Assembly (NCBI GenBank): GCA_905183005.1
Contig: CAJJDO010000116.1
Coordinates: 224,189-288,188 of the forward strand
DNA from: Paramecium pentaurelia
Lineage: Eukaryota > Ciliophora > Oligohymenophorea > Peniculida > Parameciidae
Reading direction: 5' to 3'
DNA: 64,000 nucleotides
Every line of letters starts with the position of its first letter. Position 1 is the first letter of the stretch. Below, one piece after another: positions 1-10,289 of this stretch. The position numbers and the translations under genes are program-made. The notes beneath the pieces were generated by a model. It saw nothing but the letters and a program-made list of their open reading frames with translations. It did no database searches and was not told the DNA's origin.

Positions 1-600
1 TTCAATAGAGTATAATTATTCTGGTACTAAACATATTTTTTCAAATAATTAAGAAAGTTTATGATAATGCTACTTTTCAATAGTAATAATTGAACCCTTT
101 TTAGAATTACATAATTCAATTTATTTGAGTAATTACTCTGACTCACTTTCTTTTTTCTAGAATTATTTTATTTAAAAATTTTCATTTAATTCTGTAGAGT
201 TTGAGACATGTTCATCTGAATCAAAATTAATATCTTAAGTATCCTTATAAAACTTACAAAAATCAAAGTTGTTCTTAATTCTATTTAAAAAGTCTTATAT
301 TATAGAATTATCATATTTTTCTTTTAATTTAAATGTTTTTTCAGATGCTTCCTGAATAATTTACTATAATAATTGTTAATCTTAGAGAGAATGTAAACTC
401 TTCCATAGCTCCTAATTTGGATAACTTTGTATAGTTGCACATCTTTGATTAATACTTGGCTTTATTGAAACACATAAAACAAATGGATGAAATCCAATTT
501 ATCGATTATTGAAGGATTATCTTACCCAGCTCATTATTTTCTTTATTAAAAGCTTCTTTTACTTTTCGATTGTCCTTTTAGTTGAGTTGTTTAAACGCAT
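1..600 (-). CDS. hypothetical protein, C-terminus cut by window edge
   Basis: An open frame of 200 codons on the minus strand starts at an ATG at 600 and runs off the left edge without a TGA. TAA and TAG occur in frame and read as Gln. The protein is Lys/Gln/Glu-rich with a basic start (MRLNNSTKRTIEKQKK), a short hydrophobic patch near residue 40 and a charged middle that could form coiled coil. I do not recognise a family. The frame is richer in charged codons than the flanking AT-rich DNA, which supports coding. No intron is needed. Function unknown; the downstream end is not visible. Confidence 0.6.
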
Positions 601-1496
601 TTAAGAATAATATTTATATATAATATAATGTCTATTATTTTTTTTAATGTTATCAATCCCAATCTTATAATTTTATATTTATTTTCAATTACTTATAAAT
701 TCTATTTCTGATACCTATCAGCAGTTCAAGGACTTTATATTCTATTTATAGTAAAATAAGTTTTTATCTATACATAATGAATTTCTATTAAACTTATATA
801 GTTAAAAAACTATATTAATTATAAATATTAGTAATAGGGACTTAATCTATAAAACTATATAAATATTTTTTAAACTTTATTCCAATATTAACTGCAAGTT
901 TAAGTCTATAATTAATTACTTAATTAGACAAACCTTATTAAATTTGTAGTATAATTAGAAGTCAATGAAAGTAGTGTATCACTGTGTTTGAATTTTTCCA
1001 TTTTTCATTTTAAATGAAATTATTTTTATATTATTTATCAAAAAAAAGAGAATTATTATTAAAATAATCATTAATGGGATTTATTCTGTATTACTCTGAA
1101 CATATATAAAATTTAATTAATTGTAAAACTGTTTTTTTTCTTAAATTTCCAATAAAGCCATATAAATTGTAATTATATTCAGTATAATAGTAGTAAAAGT
1201 GATTCTTATTACAATCTATTATAAAATGAAATAAAGTAAAACTCTTTTTAATTTTAGCTAAATAATATTTAGGGGAGACTATTATTTTAAGAAAAGTAAT
1301 GATTTATTTGATATAAAAATATAATAATCTCTTCTATTCTATTCTATGTTTTAATATATTTATTAAATTACAAAACTTAGTGTTTACATTAAAAAATGTT
1401 ATTCAATTCTATTAATCATTAAAAATAAAGGTATTACTTTAAAAAAAGTAGAAAAATGTTTAACAAATTCAAAATAATTTAAAGTTAAATTCAATT
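601..1496. other. AT-rich intergenic region, no supported gene
   Basis: About 900 bp between the divergent starts at 600 and 1497. It has A/T tracts and scattered TGA in all frames. I found no exon-like stretch. It must contain the promoters of both neighbours, but no specific element can be picked out by eye. Confidence 0.5.
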
Positions 1497-2368
1497 ATGA
1501 ATGTAAATAACAACATTTCTATAGATGAACTTCCTCAAAATCTAGAAGATCTTAAAACTAATTCAGAATGGATATTAGGTATTTTTGAAGCAGGTCGTGG
1601 ACCTCTGATTGGACCTATCATAATTGCAGGATGTTTTTGGCCAATCAATAATCATAATTATATTGTTAAACAATGTTCTTTATCACTCAATAAACAATTC
1701 TACTAAAATTAAACTGAAAGTTCAGAAATTATTTCTAAACTTAAAGGCTAAGCATTGTAATTTGAAACTATAGAAATTAGCGCCCAAAAATTATCAACCA
1801 AAATCTTAGCATATACTCCTTCTGATTTAAATGAAATTAGCTTAAATTACACAATATAACTAATTAAAAATATACTATCAAAAGGATATAAAATTATTGG
1901 TAGCAATTCGATTTTTAATAGATAGAATGTTATATTAATCCAATTGGTTTCAAAGAAAATTTGAATGAACTTTTAAAAAAGGGTCTTGGTTTTGAAAATA
2001 ATGACTTAAAATTTATTGTAGGAATACATTAAACAATAATTGCAGCATAAATAGTAGCTATGTAAGAAAGAAATGCTAGATTGTTATAAATATAATAAGA
2101 TATTTATCCATCTGGATAAATGGGATCTGGTTATCCATCAGATAATCAAACAAGAGAATTTCTATCTAAAGTCAGCATTCCTTTTTTTATTTATCCAGAA
2201 GAGATTAGATTTGCTTGGTAAACAATAAGTGCTAGTTTTAAATAAAAAGCAATCAGTATTGAATATATGTCTGAAGAAAATTGGACAAAGTAAACAAAAG
2301 AACAATTTATAGAAAACCCTTCTTCTCTAGAATATGGAGGATTACACTTTGAAAATTATTATTTATGA
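1497..2368 (+). CDS. RNASEH2A: RNase H2 subunit A-like protein, probable pseudoenzyme
   Basis: Two exons joined by a 26-nt GTA..TAG intron (1900-1925) give 281 aa, close to the usual RNASEH2A length. Family landmarks are visible: an N-terminal GIFEAGRGPLIGP block (canonical GIDEAGRGP) and a C-terminal block with GSGYPSDNQTREFL and IRFAWQTIS, matching the eukaryotic GSGYPxDPxT and FSWxT regions. RNase HII enzymes use four acidic residues to cut RNA in RNA-DNA hybrids. Here the first Asp is Phe30, the KAD Asp region reads FIVGIHQT, and the RD Asp region reads QERN; only Glu31 remains. I infer a catalytically dead paralogue or a fast-diverging copy. The ORF is intact and the intron is normal, so it is probably expressed. 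A functional copy would be expected elsewhere in the genome. Confidence 0.85.
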
Positions 2369-2414
2369 TTCCTATTTAATATATGGATTTTTAATTATTT
2401 AATATATTAATTAT

Positions 2415-3449
2415 AATAAGTAGGTTCTTATAAATAAAATAAAAGAAAATATGAATAATTAATAATTAGATGTAAAAATATTATAGATAATTTTGGTATG
2501 AGAAGAATAAAAAAATAATATGAAGACTTAAATATTAACATGATATAAATCTGTCTTATATAAATGGGAAGATTTCTCATTTATAGATTAGATATTAGAT
2601 ATTAGAGTAATTAAATTTTTTTTATGCTGATATATGGAAGATGTATTTAATTATTTATTATTAATTAAATTCAAAAAAAAAATATATTAGAATTTAATAT
2701 ATTATCAATAAAAATCTTATATTTACCAAAGATATAAAATTTAGTAATAGAAAATAATACTTAATAAAAATGATTAGATATTAAAATTTTGAAAAGACTA
2801 TAGGTTGTCATCAATATGAGTTATTAAAAAAGTTTAGAAAAATATTAATTATTAATTAAGTACCTTGAATATAAAGGAAAAATACATCATAAAAATTAAG
2901 AAATATATTGAAAGCAGTAACTTTTGTTATTCACAGGATCTTATATGAATAAATACTAATTCAGGTTAATAAACTTCAGTACTTTGATTTATATAATAAA
3001 TAATGAGTTTGATAATTGGAATCCTATTAATTTTGGATTTGATAATTAAAAGGATTTATAACAAACTAATTTCATAATTTATATAAACTATAATATCGAA
3101 TAATGAGATTAAAAGTGAAATTTCTTATATGGTTTTATTATTATAATTTGATTTTATTAAAAATACATATATGGGATAAATCTGTAAGAGTTGTGAAAAA
3201 TAGAATGTTGATAAAAGTGAAATAAGAATTGAATCATCTTCATTACATTAAGACATGAAATTTATTGAAGATTTTGAATTCGTCAGTGGTTTAGATAAAT
3301 TGGAATCATCAAAAAAAATGAGTATGCTCACTTTTTAAAATAAAAATAACAGTAGTAGTTACCCTCATGGAGACTCATTCTATTAAGGATCTCTTTTTAG
3401 TGTTGTAACTCCTGATTTTAGTGCTTTTTCTTCTAATTTAGTATAGTGA
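2415..3449 (+). pseudogene. degenerate protein-coding remnant(s)
   Basis: A protein-like frame begins around 2415 (IIDNFGMRRIKKQYEDL is visible) and continues in the same frame to about 3105, broken by in-frame TGA near 2771, 2910 and 3103. It includes FDNWNPINFGFDNQKDL. A second good frame then runs 3003-3449 (ATG to TGA, 148 codons), with IRIESSSLHQDMKFIEDFEF and a Ser/Phe-rich end. I could not find GT..AG introns that remove the TGAs or join the frames. I read it as one decaying gene or two fragments. The 3003-3449 part could be a small live gene. Family unknown. Confidence 0.4.
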
Positions 3450-3616
3450 ATTATCATTCTTGTCAGACATATGATTTGATCTTTGGAATGATTACTTACT
3501 TATATATTTTGGTAATTATTTAATTGTTACAATCAAAATAATAGTAAATAATTTAAAAATTATTAATATATTGTGAAATAATGATGTACAATTAATTTTA
3601 TTTAAACAGATCGTTT

Positions 3617-4330
3617 TCATATTAAAATAGCTCCCTTCTATTTATCTTTAACCCAAAGAAACATTATATCAGCAATGATGACTGTATGTATCACATCTGC
3701 AAGTATCAAATATACAAACTTCTCTCCAGCCATATAATTCATAACCCAAAAGACTAGTCTTAAAAGTCTGGAAAATCCCATGGCAACAAGATATTTAGAT
3801 ATATCAGCTTCAATAGACCCAATTTTTTTGCTATTAGTGTTCTAAACAAATATACCTCACATAAATTTGAGGCAATAAGCCACAAGCTTCAATAAACATA
3901 CTCATTGATACAAACATTTGAACTGTAAAATAATTTTCATTCTTTGTTCCTGGATGGAAAAAGAATGATAATACTAAACAAATAGGGATGATAGTTTGAT
4001 ATGAAAAGTATGGATTTGATATTTAATGGAAACGTGTATGTCTATGATAAATAAATGAAAATGAATATACCTGTATTTATGAAAAAGATAAAAGATGTAA
4101 GCACTCAATACAATAGAGATTACCAATTCAATCCAAATTAAAAAGAAGCTTAATAATCTAGTATCACTGATATAGAGTATTCGCATCACAGCTCCAATAA
4201 AATACATCACTTAGGTTTCTAAGGCTAATCCTTAAATATTCTTTTTCTCATTAATGTATTTAATCAAAAAGTAAGCCCCAGCATGTTACACCAAATACCC
4301 AAGTGTAAAAATTATCAATATTAAATCCAT
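3617..4330 (-). CDS. ERD2: ER lumen protein-retaining receptor (KDEL receptor)
   Basis: Three exons with introns at 4042-4070 (29 nt) and 3831-3855 (25 nt) give 219 aa, the normal size of ERD2/KDELR. The seven-membrane-helix pattern is clear from the first residues (MDLILIIFTLGYLVQHAGAY). Family blocks include KGLALETQ-like IQGLALETQ, FFHPGT, FIEACGLLPQIYVSKK and ISKYLVAMGFSRLLRLVFW. The protein cycles between Golgi and ER and binds HDEL/KDEL tails of escaped ER residents through a pH-dependent step. The stop is TGA at 3617-3619. It lies in tandem behind a small ORF and a mitochondrial carrier on the same strand, with no sign that they are functionally linked. Confidence 0.95.
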
Positions 4331-4519
4331 AATAATAATTATTAATTGAAAAGAAGAATCAAATTAAGGAATTACAAAAAGAAATACATGATAAATGATC
4401 AAAATTAATTCGATCATATTAGTATAATCCTTTAATTAAAAAAACCTCATATAAGAACTATTCAAGAATAGATAAATCATTTATGGTTTAGAAGCTATCA
4501 AGATATTATTGATTATAAC

Positions 4520-4741
4520 TCATAACGATACTACCTATTTATAAATTTAGTTTTTATTACAAATCTTCTCTAATTTCAATACCTTAGATATTGCCTCTAT
4601 CTAATATGGATGATGGATAGATATTCTATTAGATAAGAAATAAACAGAAACTCCAAATTAAGAATCCAAAAAAAGATTAAATGTTTACTTAAGTAAAGAA
4701 ACCTTAAAAGGACTCTAATAAATTTTAATAATCTCAAACAT
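4520..4741 (-). CDS. small hypothetical ORF
   Basis: A 73-codon minus-strand ORF (ATG at 4741, TGA at 4520) lies between the carrier and the KDEL receptor genes. Its translation looks protein-like (FLDSQFGVSVYFLSNRI, then a Lys/Glu-rich end), more so than the longer plus-strand ORF over the same bases. No domain is recognised and no intron is certain. It could be a small gene or a remnant. Length alone is weak evidence, because only TGA stops translation in this code. Confidence 0.35.
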
Positions 4742-4810
4742 TAATTAATTTAGAATAAATAGAAATCCTATTCAATTATTTTTAATGATTTACATATATA
4801 TATAATTAAA

Positions 4811-5824
4811 TCATTCAGGTGATTTATAGAAATTATTTAATGCAAATAATCTAACTTAACCTAATGTAACAAACATGCAAATATTCCATGTGATAATTCT
4901 ACCTGCATTTGCTGAAAATCCATTATATAGATTTAACAATCTCTATTAATAATATATTTATAATTCTTACTTCATTTTTTATGATATTCATTACAACAGT
5001 TAAAACACCAACATTTTGATTCATAACTCTAGTCTTAATTAAATCTACTGGCTATCCAACAACTGCTGCAATAAATCCTGCACAAGCACTTGATGCAAAA
5101 TGACATGTTAATCCTTCATGGAATAAACCAGTCTTAATTAAAGATTCTTTAATGTGATCAAATGTAGCTAATTCTGCACAATTTATGACAGCATTTCTAA
5201 TGATATTTGGAGTAACTCCTCTCCAAAATCCATGCAACCTTAAATTATTATATTATCTATTACCCATCTTATTTATAAATCTTAATGTATGCATCTGTCA
5301 AGTTTTTATAACGACGTTATTCAACTGGCAGATTTCCATCTACTTAAAATCTCACTTTTATCACATCAAATGGACTTGCAATTGAAATACCAATTCCACC
5401 TGTTGCTAGACCTGCATATATCTTTTTAGACAGGGGAGGGTCTCCTTTGAAATCTTTTCCGCAGAAGAAATCACGAGTCTTTAAATTCAAATATTATTTC
5501 TTACAGGTTCATACAATCCAATACGGATTGATGCAAACACCAATTGTCTCTAAATTCCTGCTGTAAGACCTTTAAATAAACTTGAAACTCCTTCCTCACT
5601 ATATATTTTCTTAGTTGTATCTAATAATCCATGATATCTGTATTTTCCATTTGCATCTGGTTTTTGAATTTGGAGACGCACTTTCTAATTTCAAATAACA
5701 ATATATAACATACAGCTGTATCAATTGGAATGGTAATAGCCTCTGCTACACTCCCTGCAATACCACCTGTGATCATTTTCACCCAATCTGGCAAATCATT
5801 TATGCTCTTATATTGTTTGCTCAT
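4811..5824 (-). CDS. mitochondrial carrier family protein, UCP-like (SLC25)
   Basis: Five exons, with introns at 5685-5713, 5479-5504, 5239-5263 and 4943-4970, give 301 aa, typical of SLC25. Three repeats are present, with the signature motifs PIDTAKVRLQ, SPFDVIKVRFQ and QPVDLIKTRVM (Px[D]xx[K/R]). The block LVFASIRIGLYEP is characteristic of the uncoupling protein/dicarboxylate/oxoglutarate branch. It should sit in the inner mitochondrial membrane and exchange small anions or protons; which substrate cannot be read from sequence. Its last codons overlap a low-quality plus-strand ORF that I rejected. Confidence 0.95.
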
Positions 5825-6384
5825 TTTATTAATTTAATGCGTCAATTCATTGTAATATATACAAAAATAAAAAAAAAATAATATAAAAATTAAAGATTTC
5901 TCTTTTTGAAATTAGATTATTAAATCTTAAATCAATAATATTCTTCACTCTCTCAACTCTTTTTATATATTAGAAAGATTTACATAGGATTTAAAAAAAA
6001 ATAAATTTATAAAAGGAATATTGATTTGATGTTTATTTTTCTTTTAATAAGATATTCTTTATATAAATGAATGAATCATTTATTTGTTCAAAAAGTTTCT
6101 AAATAAATTATATTATAACATAGAAATTAGTAATATATAATATATATATAATTCACATATTTTAAGTGATTTTATTTTATTGTTATTTTAATAAATAAAT
6201 TAAAATATTTAACAATGATTAAAATGAGGTAAAACATACTTTTAATGTGTGTTTTACCATCCATTAATCAGATATTAAATTATTCTGAAACTTAAAAGAA
6301 TTCTTGATTAATCATAGAATTTTATCTTCAGAAAATACATTTTTTTATTACAATAATAATAATCTATATATATTTTTAGAAATG
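5825..6384. other. AT-rich intergenic region
   Basis: About 560 bp between the start of the carrier gene and the stop of the next minus-strand gene. It consists of long A/T runs, including a TATATA stretch near 6140. No exon-like frame was found on either strand. It should contain the carrier promoter. Confidence 0.5.
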
Positions 6385-7024
6385 TCAAGAATCTAATTTA
6401 TCATTGTCTTATTCATCAGATTAACTTGAAAAACTATAATCCAGATTTCTTTCATTTGTTACAAGATTTAATGCAAATTTGGGTTCTACATCATCCTCTT
6501 AACCTTATTATTACTCTATTTATTTTAAATTTAGTGTTTAAATCTATTCAATTAAATCTAGAGCAGGGAATCTACTTAATAATTTAGGAGGTGGTTTATT
6601 TTAAGCATTTTAATTGTCTATAAAAGTGATTGATATTATAAATACTATGTTAAAAATTGAATTATGATACGACTATAGATTTCTTTGGCATAATTGTAGA
6701 ATGTCTACTTGGTACTTAAGGCTATGTCTTTCTTTATTATTTATTGGCTATTAATTTAGTTGTATTTTTAAGTGGTTCTTAAGATAGATAACGAAACAAA
6801 GAATTATAAGATGGATTTTTAAGATCTTATTATTATAAGCCTGCTTGTAATAAAATTTATTTTAATGGTTCTTCTATATCTGAATTAATTGATGTAATAG
6901 AATCTAACATAGGATTAGTAATATTGATTTTGAATTTTTAAAGTTACTCATTTTAATTTGAAACACACCCTCCTGAAATAATAGGCTTGACTTTATATTA
7001 AGGCCAAAAATATTCTGAGTTCAT
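6385..7024 (-). CDS. hypothetical Gln/Asn-rich soluble protein
   Basis: Two exons with a 28-nt intron (6618-6645) give 203 aa. The sequence is polar: repeated QQ, a basic middle (KQQRKTQPQVPSRHS), a proline cluster (KPPPKLLSRFPALDL) and an acidic tail (EQDNDKLDS). No domain is recognised. The plus strand over this region shows a hydrophobic ORF that needs an unsupported frameshift, so it is a shadow. The start codon is 88 bp from the start of TMEM43 on the other strand, so the pair shares a short divergent promoter. Confidence 0.7.
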
Positions 7025-7112
7025 TTAAAATATAAAAGAGTGATTGGAAATCAAGAAAGTTATTGTTATATAGTTTTTAATATTATTGGTATGATAATAT
7101 AAAATTTTATAT

Positions 7113-8687
7113 ATGTTCCGTTTTTTATTTTTCATTTTATGGATAGGATAGAGTGAGGATATATTAAAGGCTTAAATTGAGGACTATTTTTAAGGAAATG
7201 ATATTCTAGAAGATGCGTTTATTAATGATGATTTATATTAATAGGAATTAATATTTTAAGCAGGAGTGTTATTGTTTGAATAAAATCCCTTAATTGAATA
7301 AATGCTTGCAATGGCAGAGACAATAGGAGATGGAACAAATGAATAGATGCTACTTTTGATGAGTGAAGCTGAAAATGAAATTCCTGATTATGCTGAATTG
7401 TAATCACCAATTAGTGATACAAAAGTATTTGAATAACATTAAAGACCAAAAATAGAATAAATTGTTACTGATGAACCTGAATGGTTAGCTTAAACAGAAT
7501 TCTTTTTAGGTGCCTTAACAGTTTTTATAGCATTTCCTTTACTTTTAAATTCTGAAGGTAGGAAATATAAACATCATATGATATTAAAAGATGTTGTTGA
7601 ATTAAAGAATGAAAATTAATTAATAATATTGTAAGGATCTACATTAACTACAGAAGAATATTTAATTGATTATTTAACAGGAATTAAAGTTGAAAATGCA
7701 ATTAGATTTTATAGAAAAGTTGAAGAATTAGTAATAAACAATTAAGGAGATAGAAAATGGATAGAAAGAGAAAGTGAAATATAATGGTATGATGATTAAG
7801 ATAATGAAGTACAATTATCAGAATGGAAATCTTAAATTCAAAATAGTTAATGTTTTTTATTAGGTTATTAATTGAATGATAATTAAATTGAAAAGTTAAA
7901 TAATTGGTAGAAATTGAAACTTAATCCATATCATTATCCTGAATATTAAATTGATTAAAATAATATCTATTTGGTTGGAAATACAACATTAAGAATTTCT
8001 TATTGGTATATACCTTCTTAATTGCTTACTGTTGTTTGTAAATCATATGGTATTTAATTGAATCCAATTGAAATTCATATACCCATTCTTGAATCTACTT
8101 AAGGATGTAGTATGAGTTCAACAAGACAAGTACTTTATATTAATATATATAAAGGGTTGTTAAGAATTAGTTTGTTAGAAAGTATATTAATGGATAGTAT
8201 GGAATGAATGGTCACAAGATGAATAGAATATTGATTATGTTGAAGAGGGTCTTGTTTCATTGGAAGAAATATTTGAATCAAAATTGACATTCAAATAAAG
8301 TGACCTTAATAAGATTAGACTTTTGGCATTTCTATTAATGTTTTTAGGAATTTGGATGTTCTTTTTACCTATCTATTAAGTAATAATGTTTAATTATATA
8401 TTATAGGTATTATCATTATTCCCAATGTTTGGATAATTAGATATTGGACCATATTTGGGTGGAATTGTTGGGTTTATATTTGCTAGTGTATTTTGGTTGA
8501 TTACTGTTGGAGTATCATATTGGTATAACATTATCTAATATAGACAAGCTTCTATAATAAAAAAGTTGGATTGACTCTTATTTTGATTGGAATTTCTATA
8601 TGTATGATACTTATTATTTGCACCCATTTTGATTACTAAATTTAACCTAAATCATTTTTAGAAATTTAGTAAAGATGGTTTTCATGA
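7113..8687 (+). CDS. TMEM43: TMEM43 (LUMA) family membrane protein
   Basis: Four exons with introns at 8130-8154 (25 nt), 8380-8406 (27 nt, in phase and without TGA) and 8512-8543 (32 nt) give 496 aa. The family signature follows a long N-terminal region: EWLAQTEFFLGALTVFIAFP LLLNSEGR, the first TM segment with the conserved NEGR-type motif. A luminal domain and a C-terminal TM cluster follow (FPMFGQLDIGPYLGGIVGF and VGLTLILIGISICMIL). The last TM is only in frame if the 32-nt intron is removed, which supports that splice. The first residues (MFRFLFFILWIGQSED) look like a signal peptide, an extension not seen in animal TMEM43. The family acts in the ER and inner nuclear membrane. Confidence 0.9.
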
Positions 8688-8750
8688 AAGTATAAAACAT
8701 TAAATTATTAAATATTATTATGTATAATTAATTAATCACATATTCAAAAT

Positions 8751-9481
8751 TCATATTGCTATTCTGTAAGTAACATATAACCCAGCTGTTTCACTTTTTC
8801 TTATTATCTTTACTACATCTCCATGATGAAGTCCCAAAAACCTTGCTATTGGATCACTCTATAATATTCTTGGTAATTAATTATCAACTAATCCATACTT
8901 CTTTTATAATTACTAAATTTATTAATATATGAATATTACTTCTTTTTCTTTATCATTTAAGATAATATGTTGAGGTACTAATTCATGTTTTGTTACATCA
9001 TAAACTAAATCATCTTCTCCAAATAATTCAAATGAATAAGTTTAGATGGAATTGACTTGATCAATAAAAAGTCTTGCCTTTTTCTCTACAATTTATGGTT
9101 TAGTAGCAAATGGATCTGTTGGAAATATCATTACAAGTCTCTTAACTTATCTATTAGTAAATTCAATAATATATTTGTTTGCATCCTCATGACTCAGAGC
9201 TTATTATTTAGTGTAAAATATAATAACCAATTTTTCTGTCTCATCATCTCTCTATTAAATAATTACATAAAATTCTTTACCTTAAAACAAACTATTTTTT
9301 ATGGTAAGGTATCTGTGCGATATCTAGCTTCAAATAATTCAAAGGGTTCATCTTCAACAAGAATAACAGGGTGAGCTTCAAAATAGCCTCTTTATCGAAT
9401 CATTGAAGCAAGAGTTTAAAATACTTTGTATTTCTTTTTTATTGATGCTTTATCTTCAGGTCTATATTCTTCTTCAATCAT
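8751..9481 (-). CDS. RPB5: RNA polymerases I, II and III subunit RPABC1
   Basis: Three exons with introns at 9252-9280 (29 nt) and 8913-8939 (27 nt) give 224 aa, close to the usual 210-215. The C-terminal assembly domain is highly conserved: LVPQHIILNDKEKE, LPRILQSDPIARFLGL, GDVVKIIRKSETAG and YVTYR. The N-terminal jaw domain (TLASMIRQRGY) is also recognisable. RPB5 is shared by all three nuclear RNA polymerases and contacts downstream DNA. The gene converges with TMEM43, with 63 bp between stops. Confidence 0.96.
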
Positions 9482-9998
9482 TAATTTAATTAAACTAATT
9501 AAGAATTAATTTTGCTAGTATTTTTTTACATGATTAAAATTTATCCATATAATAATTGTGTTATATTTTTATTAGTAATTATTATTTTTATGATCCTTTT
9601 CAATAAAGAAAAGAATATCATGATTATTTTAATAAATATTCAAAATACTAATAATATACTTATCTTAATTATTGATAATAAATTATGTGATAATTAAAGA
9701 TTAAAGAGATTTCAATTTTTAATTATTACCAAGATAAACAAATAATTATAGTTTAAATAAACATTAAAAAATATTTTTACTTTTTCTTTGATACATTAAT
9801 ATATCATAAATTAGTTAAGAATTCATTTTAAATAGACTTCTTGCTATTTTTATATTTAGAGTAGTATTTTTATATCATTATTTTATAAATATTGCTCTTA
9901 GAAATAAAAACGATTATTATAGAAATGTATTGAATTCAAAACTAAACTAAATTTTGAAAAATATATATAATAATTTTTATTTTATATTTTATAATTTA
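9482..9998. other. AT-rich intergenic region
   Basis: About 517 bp between the divergent RPB5 and small acylated-protein genes. The short plus-strand ORF in it is a run of Ile/Leu/Asn codons expected from AT-rich DNA. I see no gene and no definite regulatory element. Confidence 0.5.
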
Positions 9999-10234
9999 AT
10001 GGGAGCATGTGCATCATAAAAAAATCCTAATACAGATAATAAGCCACCTTTAGTTCCAGAGCCAGAAATTACTGATGAAAATGTTAAGAGAATAAAATAA
10101 CAATTTGAAGATTTAACTTAATTATTAGAATCTGTAATTTTATTAGATATCGTTAGATGAGTTAAGAATTTAAAACTATAACTGATAACATAATAAAACT
10201 CTAGTAGTCATAATAATAACAAATAGAGAATTGA
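9999..10234 (+). CDS. small N-myristoylated/palmitoylated protein
   Basis: Two exons with a 23-nt intron (10134-10156) give 70 aa. It begins MGACASQKN: Gly2 with Ser6 is a good N-myristoylation signal and Cys4 a likely palmitoylation site, so the protein should attach to membranes. The rest is charged and Gln-rich (KRIKQQFEDLTQLLES), suggesting a short helix. No family is recognised. A second small protein with the same kind of N-terminus (MGTCASKKS) lies at 56547-56795. It sits 55 bp upstream of a large membrane VWA gene on the same strand. Confidence 0.65.
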
Positions 10235-10289
10235 ACTATGATATAATTAATTCTAAGTTTACATATTATAATAATAATATATTAATTTT

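Noticed and set aside
4388..4822. Plus-strand 144-codon ORF (TGA-only stop) between KDEL receptor and carrier
   Set aside because: Basic low-complexity translation; the minus strand reads better over 4520-4741, and such lengths arise by chance when only TGA stops.
6390..7043. Plus-strand hydrophobic ORF that looks like a small membrane protein
   Set aside because: It needs an unexplained frameshift. The minus strand gives a clean two-exon gene with a 28-nt intron over the same bases.
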